This document shows positions 1-7,267 of a stretch of 11,959 nt of DNA, in pieces (within the stretch, counting starts at the first letter, position 1; the number at the start of each line of letters is the position of its first letter). The position numbers and the translations under genes are program-made. Source of the stretch: Clostridiales bacterium UBA6363 (lineage in GTDB: Bacteria > Bacillota > Clostridia > UBA1381); contig DJRJ01000052.1 in assembly GCA_002438865.1 (NCBI GenBank), forward strand, positions 1 to 11,959, in the 5' to 3' direction. Below the pieces are notes generated by a model, which searched no databases, was not told the origin of the DNA, and saw nothing but the letters and a program-made list of their open reading frames with translations.

Positions 1-1810
1 AGAAATGATATTCAAATACCATTTGCTTGCCTTGCACCGTATCAACATACTTTGTTATCTTTGCACCGTTGTGCATATTCAGATTGGCGTCATCCCACGG
101 TGTACTTGTACCCATATACATAATTTCCGACTTGCCGTTGGAATTGTAGTCGGACGGTACGTTAAGCTTACTGTTTAAGAACTGCTCGTGTATCAGATAA
201 CCTCTGTACATCTTAACGCCCCGCAGCCAAAGCTTGCCGATGTTTTCATCGCCTGTGTTGACGTTGAAATTATCCACATATTCCACATTGTTGCAGAACG
301 GAACGTTTTCTATAACGAGCTTTCCGTCACAGAAAACTTTTTCTATCATTTTCGTGTCCATGTTGAACACTGTGCGGACGCCGTTATTGTATTTGATTTC
401 TCCCGTTCCCCAGCTGACCTCATCATTATCATTAGGTCTTACGGCGTATGCGCCGACTTTCTGCTCACTGCCGTCCGCCTTTACAAGATAAAGGTTTCCA
501 TCCGAACGGGTTATGTACTTAATTGCCGCCGTTCCGCCCATACCGAGCGTAAACGTTATTCCGTCCTGTGCGTTTTCAAGCGGAACGTATATGAAATCAA
601 GCGTTATTCTGCCGTGATTTGCATTTTCAAATTTCCTGTTAAGCTCAACGGGGAATTTGTCGCTTGTATCAATCAATCCCTGGTGAAAGAAATATTTGTC
701 GGTTAAATTTCCGCCTATATTTCTTACGTCCCAGCCTGACGGCGCTTTTATCTGCTCGCCCTGATGATATATACTTTTATTGAACATAAAGTTTTCATCA
801 ATGAAATACTTTACCTCCTGTTCGTCCTTTGTATAATCGTAATCGGGGTCATAGCCTGCGTCATATCCGCCGCCGCTGTATTTTTCATCATCATACTCGC
901 CGTAATCAAAGCCTTTGACATCATATGTTCCGTCATAGAATACGCTTGCCGAATATGAAACATTTATTGCTCTGCCGAGAGAGTCGCAGGCGCTTATTGC
1001 AACCTGTGTTCCGGATGCAGGCGATACCGACGGAGTGACCTCCGCGGTTCTCGTTTTCGCATCGTACTTAACCGATTTTGCCTCCGCACCGCCGATTATA
1101 TACGCTTTCGGATTTGATACGTCACCGCTCATCTCCTGTGAAAACCTGACCGTCATTTTCTTCGGCGAAAATCCTGTTATCTCCGCTGTCGGCGCATTGT
1201 TCAAAACGGACGTATCATTTATCTGCACCGTTCTGAAATCGTCAATCAACACAATGTCCTCACTTTTTGCCTCCGACCAATAAGTAAAGGTCGGAACAGC
1301 CGTCAGAACATCGCCCGTACTTGTCGGCGCCGTACCAACCGTAAACGTATGGCTTACGGATTTCCAGCCGTTGTCCGACAATCCCAAAGTGCCGCCGAGT
1401 CCCCATATATACGTTCCCGTGTTTGTGTCACGCAATGCGTTCCACTTTGTTTCTTTGCCGATGGGGATTTTTTTCACCTTAAAGCTCATTACATAGGTTT
1501 TTCCCTCGGTCAGCTCGATTTCACAGGCTTTGCCGTCCCAGCCTCGGTGCGGCATAAAGCAGGCGTAACCCTGATCGTTCGTTGCCATTTTTATGCTTGT
1601 ATCGCCCGAAAAACCGTCGCTGTGCCAAAAGGCTCTTGAGCCTTCATAACCGCCGTTTGCATAGTCCCAGCAGTTTGTTGTTGCGCTTGAAATATTCTCA
1701 TAATTCAAGTCATAAAGGACTTCATACGGAGCGACCTCACCCTCGGCAAACGTTACCGCCGGCGGTACGGCAACTGCCGCCGCCAGCAATAATGATAATA
1801 ATTTTTTCAT
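1..1810 (-). CDS. Secreted multidomain carbohydrate-binding/Ig-like protein, C-terminus cut by window edge
   Basis: Open reading frame from ATG at 1810 to the left edge: 603 complete codons with no stop, so the protein is 3'-partial. A signal peptide (KK, then an Ala/Leu core, likely cut after TFA at residue 22) marks it as exported. Residues about 27-205 form a beta-rich carbohydrate-binding-module-like domain ending in the typical 'LIDDF' strand. Residues about 211-290 resemble a bacterial Ig-like (Big_5/SbsA) domain. A Tyr/Asp/Gly-rich linker follows at about 289-337, then a region at about 355-545 that looks like a concanavalin/LamG-type beta sandwich. The first 290 residues are closely related to the upstream neighbour, so this is its tandem paralogue. 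The start is supported by a GGAG site overlapping the stop codon of that gene 12 bp away, so the two are probably co-translated. No catalytic motif is visible; an enzyme domain could lie beyond the edge. The domain assignments are inference from pattern. Confidence 0.85.
   Translation of the reverse strand, partial: MKKLLSLLLAAAVAVPPAVTFAEGEVAPYEVLYDLNYENISSATTNCWDYANGGYEGSRAFWHSDGFSGDTSIKMATNDQGYACFMPHRGWDGKACEIELTEGKTYVMSFKVKKIPIGKETKWNALRDTNTGTYIWGLGGTLGLSDNGWKSVSHTFTVGTAPTSTGDVLTAVPTFTYWSEAKSEDIVLIDDFRTVQINDTSVLNNAPTAEITGFSPKKMTVRFSQEMSGDVSNPKAYIIGGAEAKSVKYDAKTRTAEVTPSVSPASGTQVAISACDSLGRAINVSYSASVFYDGTYDVKGFDYGEYDDEKYSGGGYDAGYDPDYDYTKDEQEVKYFIDENFMFNKSIYHQGEQIKAPSGWDVRNIGGNLTDKYFFHQGLIDTSDKFPVELNRKFENANHGRITLDFIYVPLENAQDGITFTLGMGGTAAIKYITRSDGNLYLVKADGSEQKVGAYAVRPNDNDEVSWGTGEIKYNNGVRTVFNMDTKMIEKVFCDGKLVIENVPFCNNVEYVDNFNVNTGDENIGKLWLRGVKMYRGYLIHEQFLNSKLNVPSDYNSNGKSEIMYMGTSTPWDDANLNMHNGAKITKYVDTVQGKQMVFEYHF
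940..1732 (-). repeat. Diverged direct repeat, copy in the partial secreted-protein gene
   Basis: This segment encodes residues about 27-290 and is recognisably similar at DNA level to 3570-4354. For example, a stretch with CATAAAGGACTTCATACG occurs at about 1711-1728 and again near 4336-4353. It reflects tandem gene duplication. Boundaries are approximate. Confidence 0.7.
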
Positions 1811-1822
1811 TCAATATATCTC

Positions 1823-4438
1823 CTACTGCAGATTAAACATTATTGAATTATGTACAATCTCCATTTTGTTAAGGCTGTTCCAAAGATAAAGCTTTACGCT
1901 TTTTCCGTCCGCAAGAAGCGCTTTGTCAATCGTAACGGGTACGGACTGCTTGTTTGCCGCAATGTTCAGCTTTAAGCACTCCATTGCAGTGCTGTAGCCG
2001 TTCTCGTCATACACTGCGATTACGCCGTACATTTCCTGTGCTCTTGACGCCGCTGCGGATAATGTGATTGAAATATCGTTGTCCTTTGATACGGTCATAC
2101 CCTCTGTATACGCTTCGCTGCCGACTTTTATATCGGACATCTTAACCGCCGTTTCGGTCTTAAACTGTATTTTATGAGTTGACGCTACGCCGTATTTATC
2201 GGTAACGTTAAGCTCAAGCTCATAATATCTGCCGTATTCGGGAGCTGTCTGCGGTGTAACGGTTACTTTGTTTCCGTCAACGTCCGCATTGCATACTATA
2301 TTTCCGATTTTTGCCGTTGCATTTGTTATTCCGCCGTTAAATATAACCTGTATCGGTTTATCCACTGCCACGTTTTCCGCATTATCCGAAACGGAGCTGT
2401 CCGCAATCGATACCTCAGGATACTGATACAGCTCTAAATCGTCCATATAGAAAACTGATTTATCGCTTATCGACGCTCCCGCTTTCAGCTCAAATCTCAA
2501 TGACGGAACGTACACGGTACCCTTTGCTATATCCGACGCATTCTGCGACTCGCCCGTAAAGTCATATACGTATCTGAACCAGCCGTCTTTGCCCTCAATC
2601 GGCGTAACCTCTTTTTTCAAATCCTGTCTGCCGTCGAGGAAAGTTTTGTTATCTCCGTTGACAGGTGTAAAATTCTTTATATCGGAATTATCGGGTATTT
2701 TAATACAGAATGTCATTCTGTATCTTTTGCCAATTTGAATTTTTATTCTGGAATCTTGATTTGCACCTGTTCCCGGCACTAAATCCGAATTATTTTTATC
2801 GGTCAGAACAGCCTTTAATCCCGACGGACCGGTTACATACTCGCTTGTGTCAAGCGTCCTTATTCCTTCTATATAACATCTTCTGTAGTCGGTATCTGCA
2901 AGCGTTTCTCCTGTTGCGGCTGCATTTTCAAAGGAGTTTTTATAAAGGACGGGCATTTCAAGCATAGTATAATAGGTAAGAGTTGTTTCCGATACCGTTT
3001 CGCCGTCCGTATCCTTTAAATCTTTTAATGTAACCGTGTAGGTACTGCCTGCCTCAAGCTTTGTCAGCGTAAATGTTACAACATTATCCGAAACCGAAAT
3101 GTTTTCAACCTCCGCACCGTTGTCTGCGCTGATACCGCTTGCTGTTTCGGCGTCTATATTTTTATTGAAGCTAACCGAAACATTCATACTGCCTGCGGGG
3201 AGGTCGCCCGTGCCGTCCGACGGTGTTGCCGAAACGACAGACGGAGTAATCTTTTTAACCTTGAAATCAATGCTCTTTGCTCCGACTGCTCTGCCGTAAA
3301 CGTCCGTAACTCCCGTTATATTAAGCGTATATTCTCCTGCTTTTAAGAACGAGTTGAAATTAACCCTGTATGTCTTATTGTCAAGCTTATCAACCGATGC
3401 AATCGTGCCTTCGGCGTTTGCGGAAGTGAGAGCAAAGTTATCGGCAGTCAAATCATTTACCGGGTTTGTAAAGCTTACCGTAACGCCGTCAATCGACTCT
3501 ATTTCTTCCTCGCTTTCGTTAATCGATGTACTGCAAACCGTTTCCGGCGGATAGGCAACGTTTTCTTCAGTAGTGGTGTAAACAGCTCTGCCGATATAAT
3601 CGCACGCACTGACCGTAACGTTTACATCAGTTCCGGGGGTCAGCTCCGTTGACGGAATAACCGTTGCGGTTTTTGTTGACGCATCATATGTAACCGATTG
3701 TGCCTCCGCTCCGTCGATTATGTATGCCTTGGGGTTTAATACATCATCGCTCATCTCCTGCGAGAACGTAACCGTCATTTCCGCTGTTGAAAGTCCGCTT
3801 ACCTCCGCTGTCGGGTCTGTTCCGTCAAGAATTGACGTATCGTTTATCTGTACCGTTTTGAAATCGTCAATCAGAAGAGCATCTCCGCCTTTTACATCAG
3901 GTGATATGTAATAAAATAACGGAACGCCCGTCAGAACATCGCCCGTACCGCTCGGCGCTGTGCCTACCGTAAACGTATGGCTTACGGTTCTCCAGCCGGT
4001 ATCGGCAGGCTTAAATTTTGCACCGAGTCCCCATATCCATTCGCCGCCCGCATCTTTTAATGCGTTGAAGTCGACCTTCTTATCAGCAGGTATTTTTTTT
4101 ATTTTATAGCTCATTATGTAAGTTTTGCCTTGCGTCAGATAAATTTTGTAGTCGCTGCCGTCCCAGCCTCGGTGCGGCCAGAAGCATGCATAACCGCCCT
4201 CGTTTGTTGCCATTTTTATGCTCGTATCACCCGAAAAGCCGTCGCCGTGGAAGAAAGTTCTCGTACCTTCCTTACCGCCATCTGCATAATCCCAGCAATT
4301 TGTTGTTCCGCTTGAAATATTTTCATAATTCAAATCATAAAGGACTTCATACGAAGCGTCCTCCGCAAACGATACCCCCGACGGCACCGCAAATAACAAT
4401 GTCAGCAATATTGCAAATACTTTCTTTAAATTTTTCAT
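1823..4438 (-). CDS. Secreted protein with two carbohydrate-binding-like modules and four Ig-like domains
   Basis: 871-residue exported protein. The ATG at 4438 is chosen because it has GGAGG six bases upstream and begins a clear signal peptide (MKNLKK, hydrophobic core, cleavage after SFA at residue 25). The frame is open up to a TTG at 4588, but that extension would bury the signal. Inferred architecture: beta-sandwich carbohydrate-binding-like module at 31-200 (ending 'LLIDDF'), Ig/Big_5-like domains at about 208-298, 300-395 and 398-495, a second binding-like module at 496-672 (ending 'FYMDDLELYQYP'), a fourth Ig-like domain at 674-764, and a C-terminal domain at 765-871 ending in a 'VKLYLWNSLNKME' stretch. 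That last stretch resembles the terminal domain of many clostridial secreted carbohydrate-active proteins. There is no SLH domain, LPXTG motif or obvious catalytic site, so surface retention would be non-covalent or via partners. It lies between the two-component genes and its own paralogue, which suggests regulated polysaccharide binding. Confidence 0.88.
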   Translation of the reverse strand: MKNLKKVFAILLTLLFAVPSGVSFAEDASYEVLYDLNYENISSGTTNCWDYADGGKEGTRTFFHGDGFSGDTSIKMATNEGGYACFWPHRGWDGSDYKIYLTQGKTYIMSYKIKKIPADKKVDFNALKDAGGEWIWGLGAKFKPADTGWRTVSHTFTVGTAPSGTGDVLTGVPLFYYISPDVKGGDALLIDDFKTVQINDTSILDGTDPTAEVSGLSTAEMTVTFSQEMSDDVLNPKAYIIDGAEAQSVTYDASTKTATVIPSTELTPGTDVNVTVSACDYIGRAVYTTTEENVAYPPETVCSTSINESEEEIESIDGVTVSFTNPVNDLTADNFALTSANAEGTIASVDKLDNKTYRVNFNSFLKAGEYTLNITGVTDVYGRAVGAKSIDFKVKKITPSVVSATPSDGTGDLPAGSMNVSVSFNKNIDAETASGISADNGAEVENISVSDNVVTFTLTKLEAGSTYTVTLKDLKDTDGETVSETTLTYYTMLEMPVLYKNSFENAAATGETLADTDYRRCYIEGIRTLDTSEYVTGPSGLKAVLTDKNNSDLVPGTGANQDSRIKIQIGKRYRMTFCIKIPDNSDIKNFTPVNGDNKTFLDGRQDLKKEVTPIEGKDGWFRYVYDFTGESQNASDIAKGTVYVPSLRFELKAGASISDKSVFYMDDLELYQYPEVSIADSSVSDNAENVAVDKPIQVIFNGGITNATAKIGNIVCNADVDGNKVTVTPQTAPEYGRYYELELNVTDKYGVASTHKIQFKTETAVKMSDIKVGSEAYTEGMTVSKDNDISITLSAAASRAQEMYGVIAVYDENGYSTAMECLKLNIAANKQSVPVTIDKALLADGKSVKLYLWNSLNKMEIVHNSIMFNLQ
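3570..4354 (-). repeat. Diverged direct repeat, copy in the complete secreted-protein gene
   Basis: Partner of 940-1732, covering the first binding-like module and first Ig-like domain. Similarity fades after the 'SACD.(L/I)GRA' strand, where the two proteins take up different downstream domains. Boundaries are approximate. Confidence 0.7.
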
Positions 4439-4581
4439 ATTAATCCTCCATTCCACCGCCATACGGCGGTATAAATCATAACATGGAAAAGACGTTGGGC
4501 AGGTTGCCTTCTTGAAAGGTGACGGCGTATGTGTATACTCCGAACCTTGAAAGGAGGTGAGATGCACAGCGTATTTTTCAT
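4435..4581 (-). CDS. Possible 48-residue leader ORF, stop overlapping the secreted-protein start
   Basis: A small ORF starts at ATG 4581, nine bases after AAAGGAG (4597-4591), and 26 bases after the sensor-kinase stop. It encodes 48 residues (begins MKNTLCISPPF; middle rich in Arg/His; ends WRWNGGLI). Its TGA overlaps the ATG of the downstream secreted protein (ATGA), the usual geometry for translational coupling. The ribosome site and overlap favour real translation. The odd composition and lack of any family resemblance favour a leader ORF or chance. Its ribosome site is complementary to an internal CTCCTTT, so translation may be structure-dependent. No function is assigned. Confidence 0.35.
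   Translation of the reverse strand: MKNTLCISPPFKVRSIHIRRHLSRRQPAQRLFHVMIYTAVWRWNGGLI
4441..4476 (-). promoter_or_regulatory. Leader hairpin next to ribosome site (copy 1)
   Basis: On the mRNA (minus) strand, ACCGCC-GTAT-GGCGGT forms a perfect 6-bp stem (4465-4470 with 4455-4460). It is preceded by ATTTAT and followed by GGAATGGAGG and TTAATATGAAAA. Nearly the same module precedes the HxlR-family gene at 9104-9140, with stem changes that keep pairing. It probably shapes ribosome access or mRNA stability for the secreted protein; the role is inferred. Confidence 0.5.
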
Positions 4582-4597
4582 GCCACAAATCTCCTTT
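4550..4597 (-). promoter_or_regulatory. Anti-Shine-Dalgarno-like leader element
   Basis: The mRNA strand carries UCACCUCCUUUC (4560-4549), which matches the 3' end of 16S rRNA. It is complementary over 7 bp (AAAGGAG with CTCCTTT; 4591-4597 with 4550-4556) to the ribosome site of the small leader ORF. It also has a 5-bp match to the GGAGG of the secreted protein at 4445-4449. A hairpin of 7 bp would enclose the leader ATG. This could be an on/off or alternative-pairing control, but no experiment or alignment backs it here. Confidence 0.3.
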
Positions 4598-4606
4598 ATA
4601 TAACTT

Positions 4607-6295
4607 TTATACTTTTGGTACTGTAATATTAATTACGGTGTACACATTCTCGTCCGAGAGAATTTGAAAATCGAAGTTGTTGTCATAGCAAAGCCGTAAT
4701 CTGTATATCAGATTGCTAAGTCCGATACCCGAGCTGTTGCTGTACGTTTCCCCCGATTTTAATATCTCGCTCCTCTTTTCGGGACTTATTCCCTTGCCGT
4801 CGTCGCTTATCGATATTATGATTTTATCCTCCGCAGACCTGATGTCCAGTTTGATATTCAGCTTGGAGCCGTCGCTTTTAAATCCGTGTACAAAGCAATT
4901 TTCGATAATAGGCTGACACAGCATTTTAAGGATTGCCTCGTCCTGTGCGTCCTCATCGCACACATACTCAAACGAAAAAGTGTCCTCATACCTTATTTTC
5001 ATAATTTCAATGTACTTTTGTATGATTTCTATTTCCTCATATACGCTCACCTTATCCAGACTGTCTAAATTGTATCTCAAAATCTTGGTAAGCGCACTTA
5101 TGATACTCTCTATCTCTTTTACATCATACATTGACGCAAGCGCACGGATCGTTTCAAACGTGTTGTATATAAAATGCGGATTTACCTGGTTTTGCAAAAG
5201 CCTAAGCTGTGTTTCCACATTTAATATTTCCTTTTCGTAAAGCACCTGGTGATTTTTAAAGGTTTTTCTTGCGTCCTTACGCATTTGCTCATAGAGATTG
5301 TTTATCTCCTCGGCAAGACCGTTTATATCCTTGTTGCTGTTTATCACAAGCGCCTCTCGCTTGTCGTTCAGTCCGTGATTTTTCAGATATGTACATATCG
5401 AAGAAATCGGATTTATAATCTCCTTTACAATAACCTTTCTGAATATCAGCATCAATACCAGCATAATCGCCATACACAGGTATATCAGTATTTTCATTCT
5501 GTAAAGCATATTGTAAGTATAATCATAAACATATCCCGTTATTTCCCAGTTGGTATTGGTTATGTAGTTGCCGTTTATGTCTATAATGGGTGATTTGCCG
5601 TCATCTGAACGAACAAGGCTTATATTTTCTCCGTTCACATTTATGTTTATGTTTAAATTTTCGTATCGGCTGCTGAAGCTGTCCGCCGAAAACACATTAT
5701 GCAGATCCATTTTGAGGCATATGCCTATGCTGCCGTAATCCATGGTCTTATACAGATTGGAATCGTATCCGATAATCGGGATAACGGTGTACATATATCT
5801 GTAATCCTTGTACGCCTTATCCTCTATTTCGTAGAGGTAAAATTCCCCGTTTACGTTGCTTTCCCTGGACATTGCGTTTTCCAGATACTCATACTCAACG
5901 GGAGACATATTTTCCATCAGCTTTTCAAACCGATTATCCTCACTCTTTAAAACTATGTAAAAAGTGTCAAGGCAGTAATTTTGTATTTCGGAGAGCTTTT
6001 TGGCGTATTTGTCAAGCGCCTCCTTGCGCAGTGCGGCGTCATTTCGTCCGAGAATATCGGAAACAACGACCTCTGTGCCGACCTCGCTTTTTATTCTCCG
6101 CATTGTTTCAACCTTGCCGGTTATATATGAGTCGACCTGCTTGGATATTATTTCCTTGTTCATGCTGAGCCGCTCGGAAATATACGTTCTTATATATGAA
6201 AGCAATATAATCTGAGATACAAGCATTATCGTCAGAAACACTGCCAAAATCACATTGAACTCTGTGGTAATCCTTATCTTTTTAAATATTTTCAT
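4607..6295 (-). CDS. Membrane sensor histidine kinase, YesM type
   Basis: 562-residue two-component sensor. Transmembrane segments lie at about 13-35 and 267-288, flanking an extracellular sensing region of about 230 residues that does not obviously match a named ligand domain. A HAMP-like linker (about 289-345) and a coiled stretch lead to the His_kinase (PF06580-type) motif 'NQVNPHFIYNTFETIR' with phosphoacceptor His374. The ATPase domain has the N-box 'PIIENCFVHG' (Asn466), the G1 box 'DDGKGI' (498-503) and the G2 box 'SSGIGLSNL' (521-529). All motifs look intact. The start at 6295 follows AAGGAAGA inside the end of the response-regulator gene; the two genes overlap by 14 bp, so they are co-expressed. 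This family commonly controls sugar and polysaccharide genes in Firmicutes. The adjacent secreted carbohydrate-binding-like proteins fit that, but the signal itself is unknown. Confidence 0.95.
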   Translation of the reverse strand: MKIFKKIRITTEFNVILAVFLTIMLVSQIILLSYIRTYISERLSMNKEIISKQVDSYITGKVETMRRIKSEVGTEVVVSDILGRNDAALRKEALDKYAKKLSEIQNYCLDTFYIVLKSEDNRFEKLMENMSPVEYEYLENAMSRESNVNGEFYLYEIEDKAYKDYRYMYTVIPIIGYDSNLYKTMDYGSIGICLKMDLHNVFSADSFSSRYENLNININVNGENISLVRSDDGKSPIIDINGNYITNTNWEITGYVYDYTYNMLYRMKILIYLCMAIMLVLMLIFRKVIVKEIINPISSICTYLKNHGLNDKREALVINSNKDINGLAEEINNLYEQMRKDARKTFKNHQVLYEKEILNVETQLRLLQNQVNPHFIYNTFETIRALASMYDVKEIESIISALTKILRYNLDSLDKVSVYEEIEIIQKYIEIMKIRYEDTFSFEYVCDEDAQDEAILKMLCQPIIENCFVHGFKSDGSKLNIKLDIRSAEDKIIISISDDGKGISPEKRSEILKSGETYSNSSGIGLSNLIYRLRLCYDNNFDFQILSDENVYTVINITVPKV

Positions 6296-7004
6296 TGTTT
6301 TCTCTGTCTTCCTTGGGGGTCAGTCCCCAATACTTCTTGTACAGCTTATGGAACTGCGCATAGTCCATTATTCCGACCATCATTGCTGTCTCGGTCGTTG
6401 TCTTGCCCTCCCGTATAAGCCGTCTTGCCTTCTCCATTCTGATTTTTTTCAAATAATCCGTAAGCGTCATTCCCAATTCCTTTTTGAGAGCATAGCTTAA
6501 ATAATTCATATTGAAGAAAAACTGCTCCGAAAGATCCTTAAGCGAAATTTTTCTGTCAAAGTTCTGATTGATGTACTCGACAATCTCGCCCAGCCTTGCG
6601 CTGCCGTTATCTTCGATTTTATCTTCATTGTCCTCGAAATATGTTTTCAGATTTTTAAGAATTTCCTCCGCATCTTCGCCGGAGAGCGGCTTTAAACAGT
6701 AATCAAACACTCTCAGCCGCATTGAGCTTCGCATATACTTATAGCTGTCATATCCCGATATTACGATACACAAAGGCTCCCGTCCGCTTTCTTTCAGCTT
6801 TGAAATAAGCTCCAGTCCGGTCATTTCACGCATTTTTATGTCGGTAAACAAAACGTCCGTCCCGTGAGTGCATATATATTCGTAAGCTTCGTTTGAACTT
6901 GTTGTGGAGAATACAACGTTAAAACCATATTCCTCCCATTTGAACAAGCGTTCCAAGCCTTTCAGTATCAATCGTTCATCCTCAACAATTACTACTCGTT
7001 TCAT
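6282..7004 (-). CDS. Response regulator, receiver plus AraC-type DNA-binding domain (YesN type)
   Basis: 240-residue cytoplasmic transcription regulator. The receiver domain (1-120) has the acidic pair Glu8/Asp9, phosphoacceptor Asp55 ('LFTDIKM'), Ser83 and Lys105 ('CLKP'), all in the expected places. After a short acidic linker (122-133), residues about 137-235 form a double helix-turn-helix AraC/XylS domain ('ISLKDLSEQFFFNMNYLSYA' and 'GIMDYAQFHKLYKKYWGLTP'). It is one of the short YesN forms, lacking the long middle domain of the roughly 500-residue members. The start at ATG 7004 has GGTGAT six bases upstream as the likely ribosome site. It is the first gene of the unit that continues into the sensor kinase and the secreted proteins. 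Its binding site is not known; a 27-bp dyad lies upstream at 7136-7162. Confidence 0.95.
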   Translation of the reverse strand: MKRVVIVEDERLILKGLERLFKWEEYGFNVVFSTTSSNEAYEYICTHGTDVLFTDIKMREMTGLELISKLKESGREPLCIVISGYDSYKYMRSSMRLRVFDYCLKPLSGEDAEEILKNLKTYFEDNEDKIEDNGSARLGEIVEYINQNFDRKISLKDLSEQFFFNMNYLSYALKKELGMTLTDYLKKIRMEKARRLIREGKTTTETAMMVGIMDYAQFHKLYKKYWGLTPKEDRENNENI

Positions 7005-7029
7005 CCCTGTATCACCAATCCCCTTCTAT

Positions 7030-7056
7030 AGTATATATTACACGCTTTTTTGTTAA
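7030..7056 (-). promoter_or_regulatory. Possible promoter of the two-component operon
   Basis: On the minus strand TTAACA (7056-7051) and TATACT (7035-7030) are 15 bases apart. An alternative -10, TACTAT, gives 17 bases. This is the only reasonable sigma-A-like pair in the spacer upstream of the response regulator. The assignment is weak because spacing or box match is imperfect. Confidence 0.35.
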
Positions 7057-7135
7057 AAAACAATGAACGGTATTATGTTTTTTATGTCAGATTTTAATTT
7101 TTTTATTCATAAATCACTAAAATATTATCCCCCCA

Positions 7136-7162
7136 TTGGCACAATTGATGTTATTGCGCCAA
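7136..7162. promoter_or_regulatory. 27-bp dyad in the AT-rich spacer
   Basis: TTGGCACAAT and ATTGCGCCAA flank a 7-base centre; the arms match in 9 of 10 positions (one A/C mismatch). It has no T-run to make it a terminator and sits about 80-105 bp upstream of the possible two-component promoter. An operator for an activator is one reading; chance is another. Confidence 0.35.
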
Positions 7163-7192
7163 TAGTTTTTACTAATTATTTACATTTAGCAA

Positions 7193-7220
7193 TAAAAAAA
7201 GGCAATCCTTTCGGATTGCC
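7193..7220 (-). terminator. Second trpS terminator
   Basis: On the minus strand GGCAATCC-GAAA-GGATTGCC forms a perfect 8-bp stem (7220-7201), immediately followed by TTTTTTT (7200-7194). This is a textbook intrinsic terminator about 48 bp past the trpS stop. Confidence 0.9.
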
Positions 7221-7236
7221 TCAGACTTTAGTTTTG

Positions 7237-7260
7237 AAAAAAGTGATGTGTCACTTTTTT
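7237..7260 (-). terminator. First trpS terminator, symmetric
   Basis: A 10-bp stem AAAAAAGTGA / TCACTTTTTT with a 4-base loop lies just after the trpS stop codon. The A-run on one side and T-run on the other let it work in both directions. It is the first of two tandem terminators behind trpS. Confidence 0.7.
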
Positions 7261-7267
7261 TCAGGCT

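Noticed and set aside
188..1836. Several plus-strand ORFs (61-172 codons) opposite the secreted-protein genes
   Set aside because: They are antisense shadows of a continuous minus-strand frame with signal peptide and domains.
4549..4560. GAAAGGAGGTGA resembling the reverse complement of the 16S rRNA 3' end
   Set aside because: The match to rRNA stops after about ten bases, so it is not an rRNA remnant. It is kept only as a possible anti-Shine-Dalgarno element.
4439..4588. N-terminal extension of the 871-residue secreted protein to a TTG at 4588
   Set aside because: The extension lacks signal-peptide character and would bury a clear signal peptide. The ATG at 4438 has its own GGAGG at good spacing.
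7136..7162. Sigma-54 promoter suggested by TTGGCAC...TTGC
   Set aside because: The GG and GC are 16 bases apart instead of the required 10.
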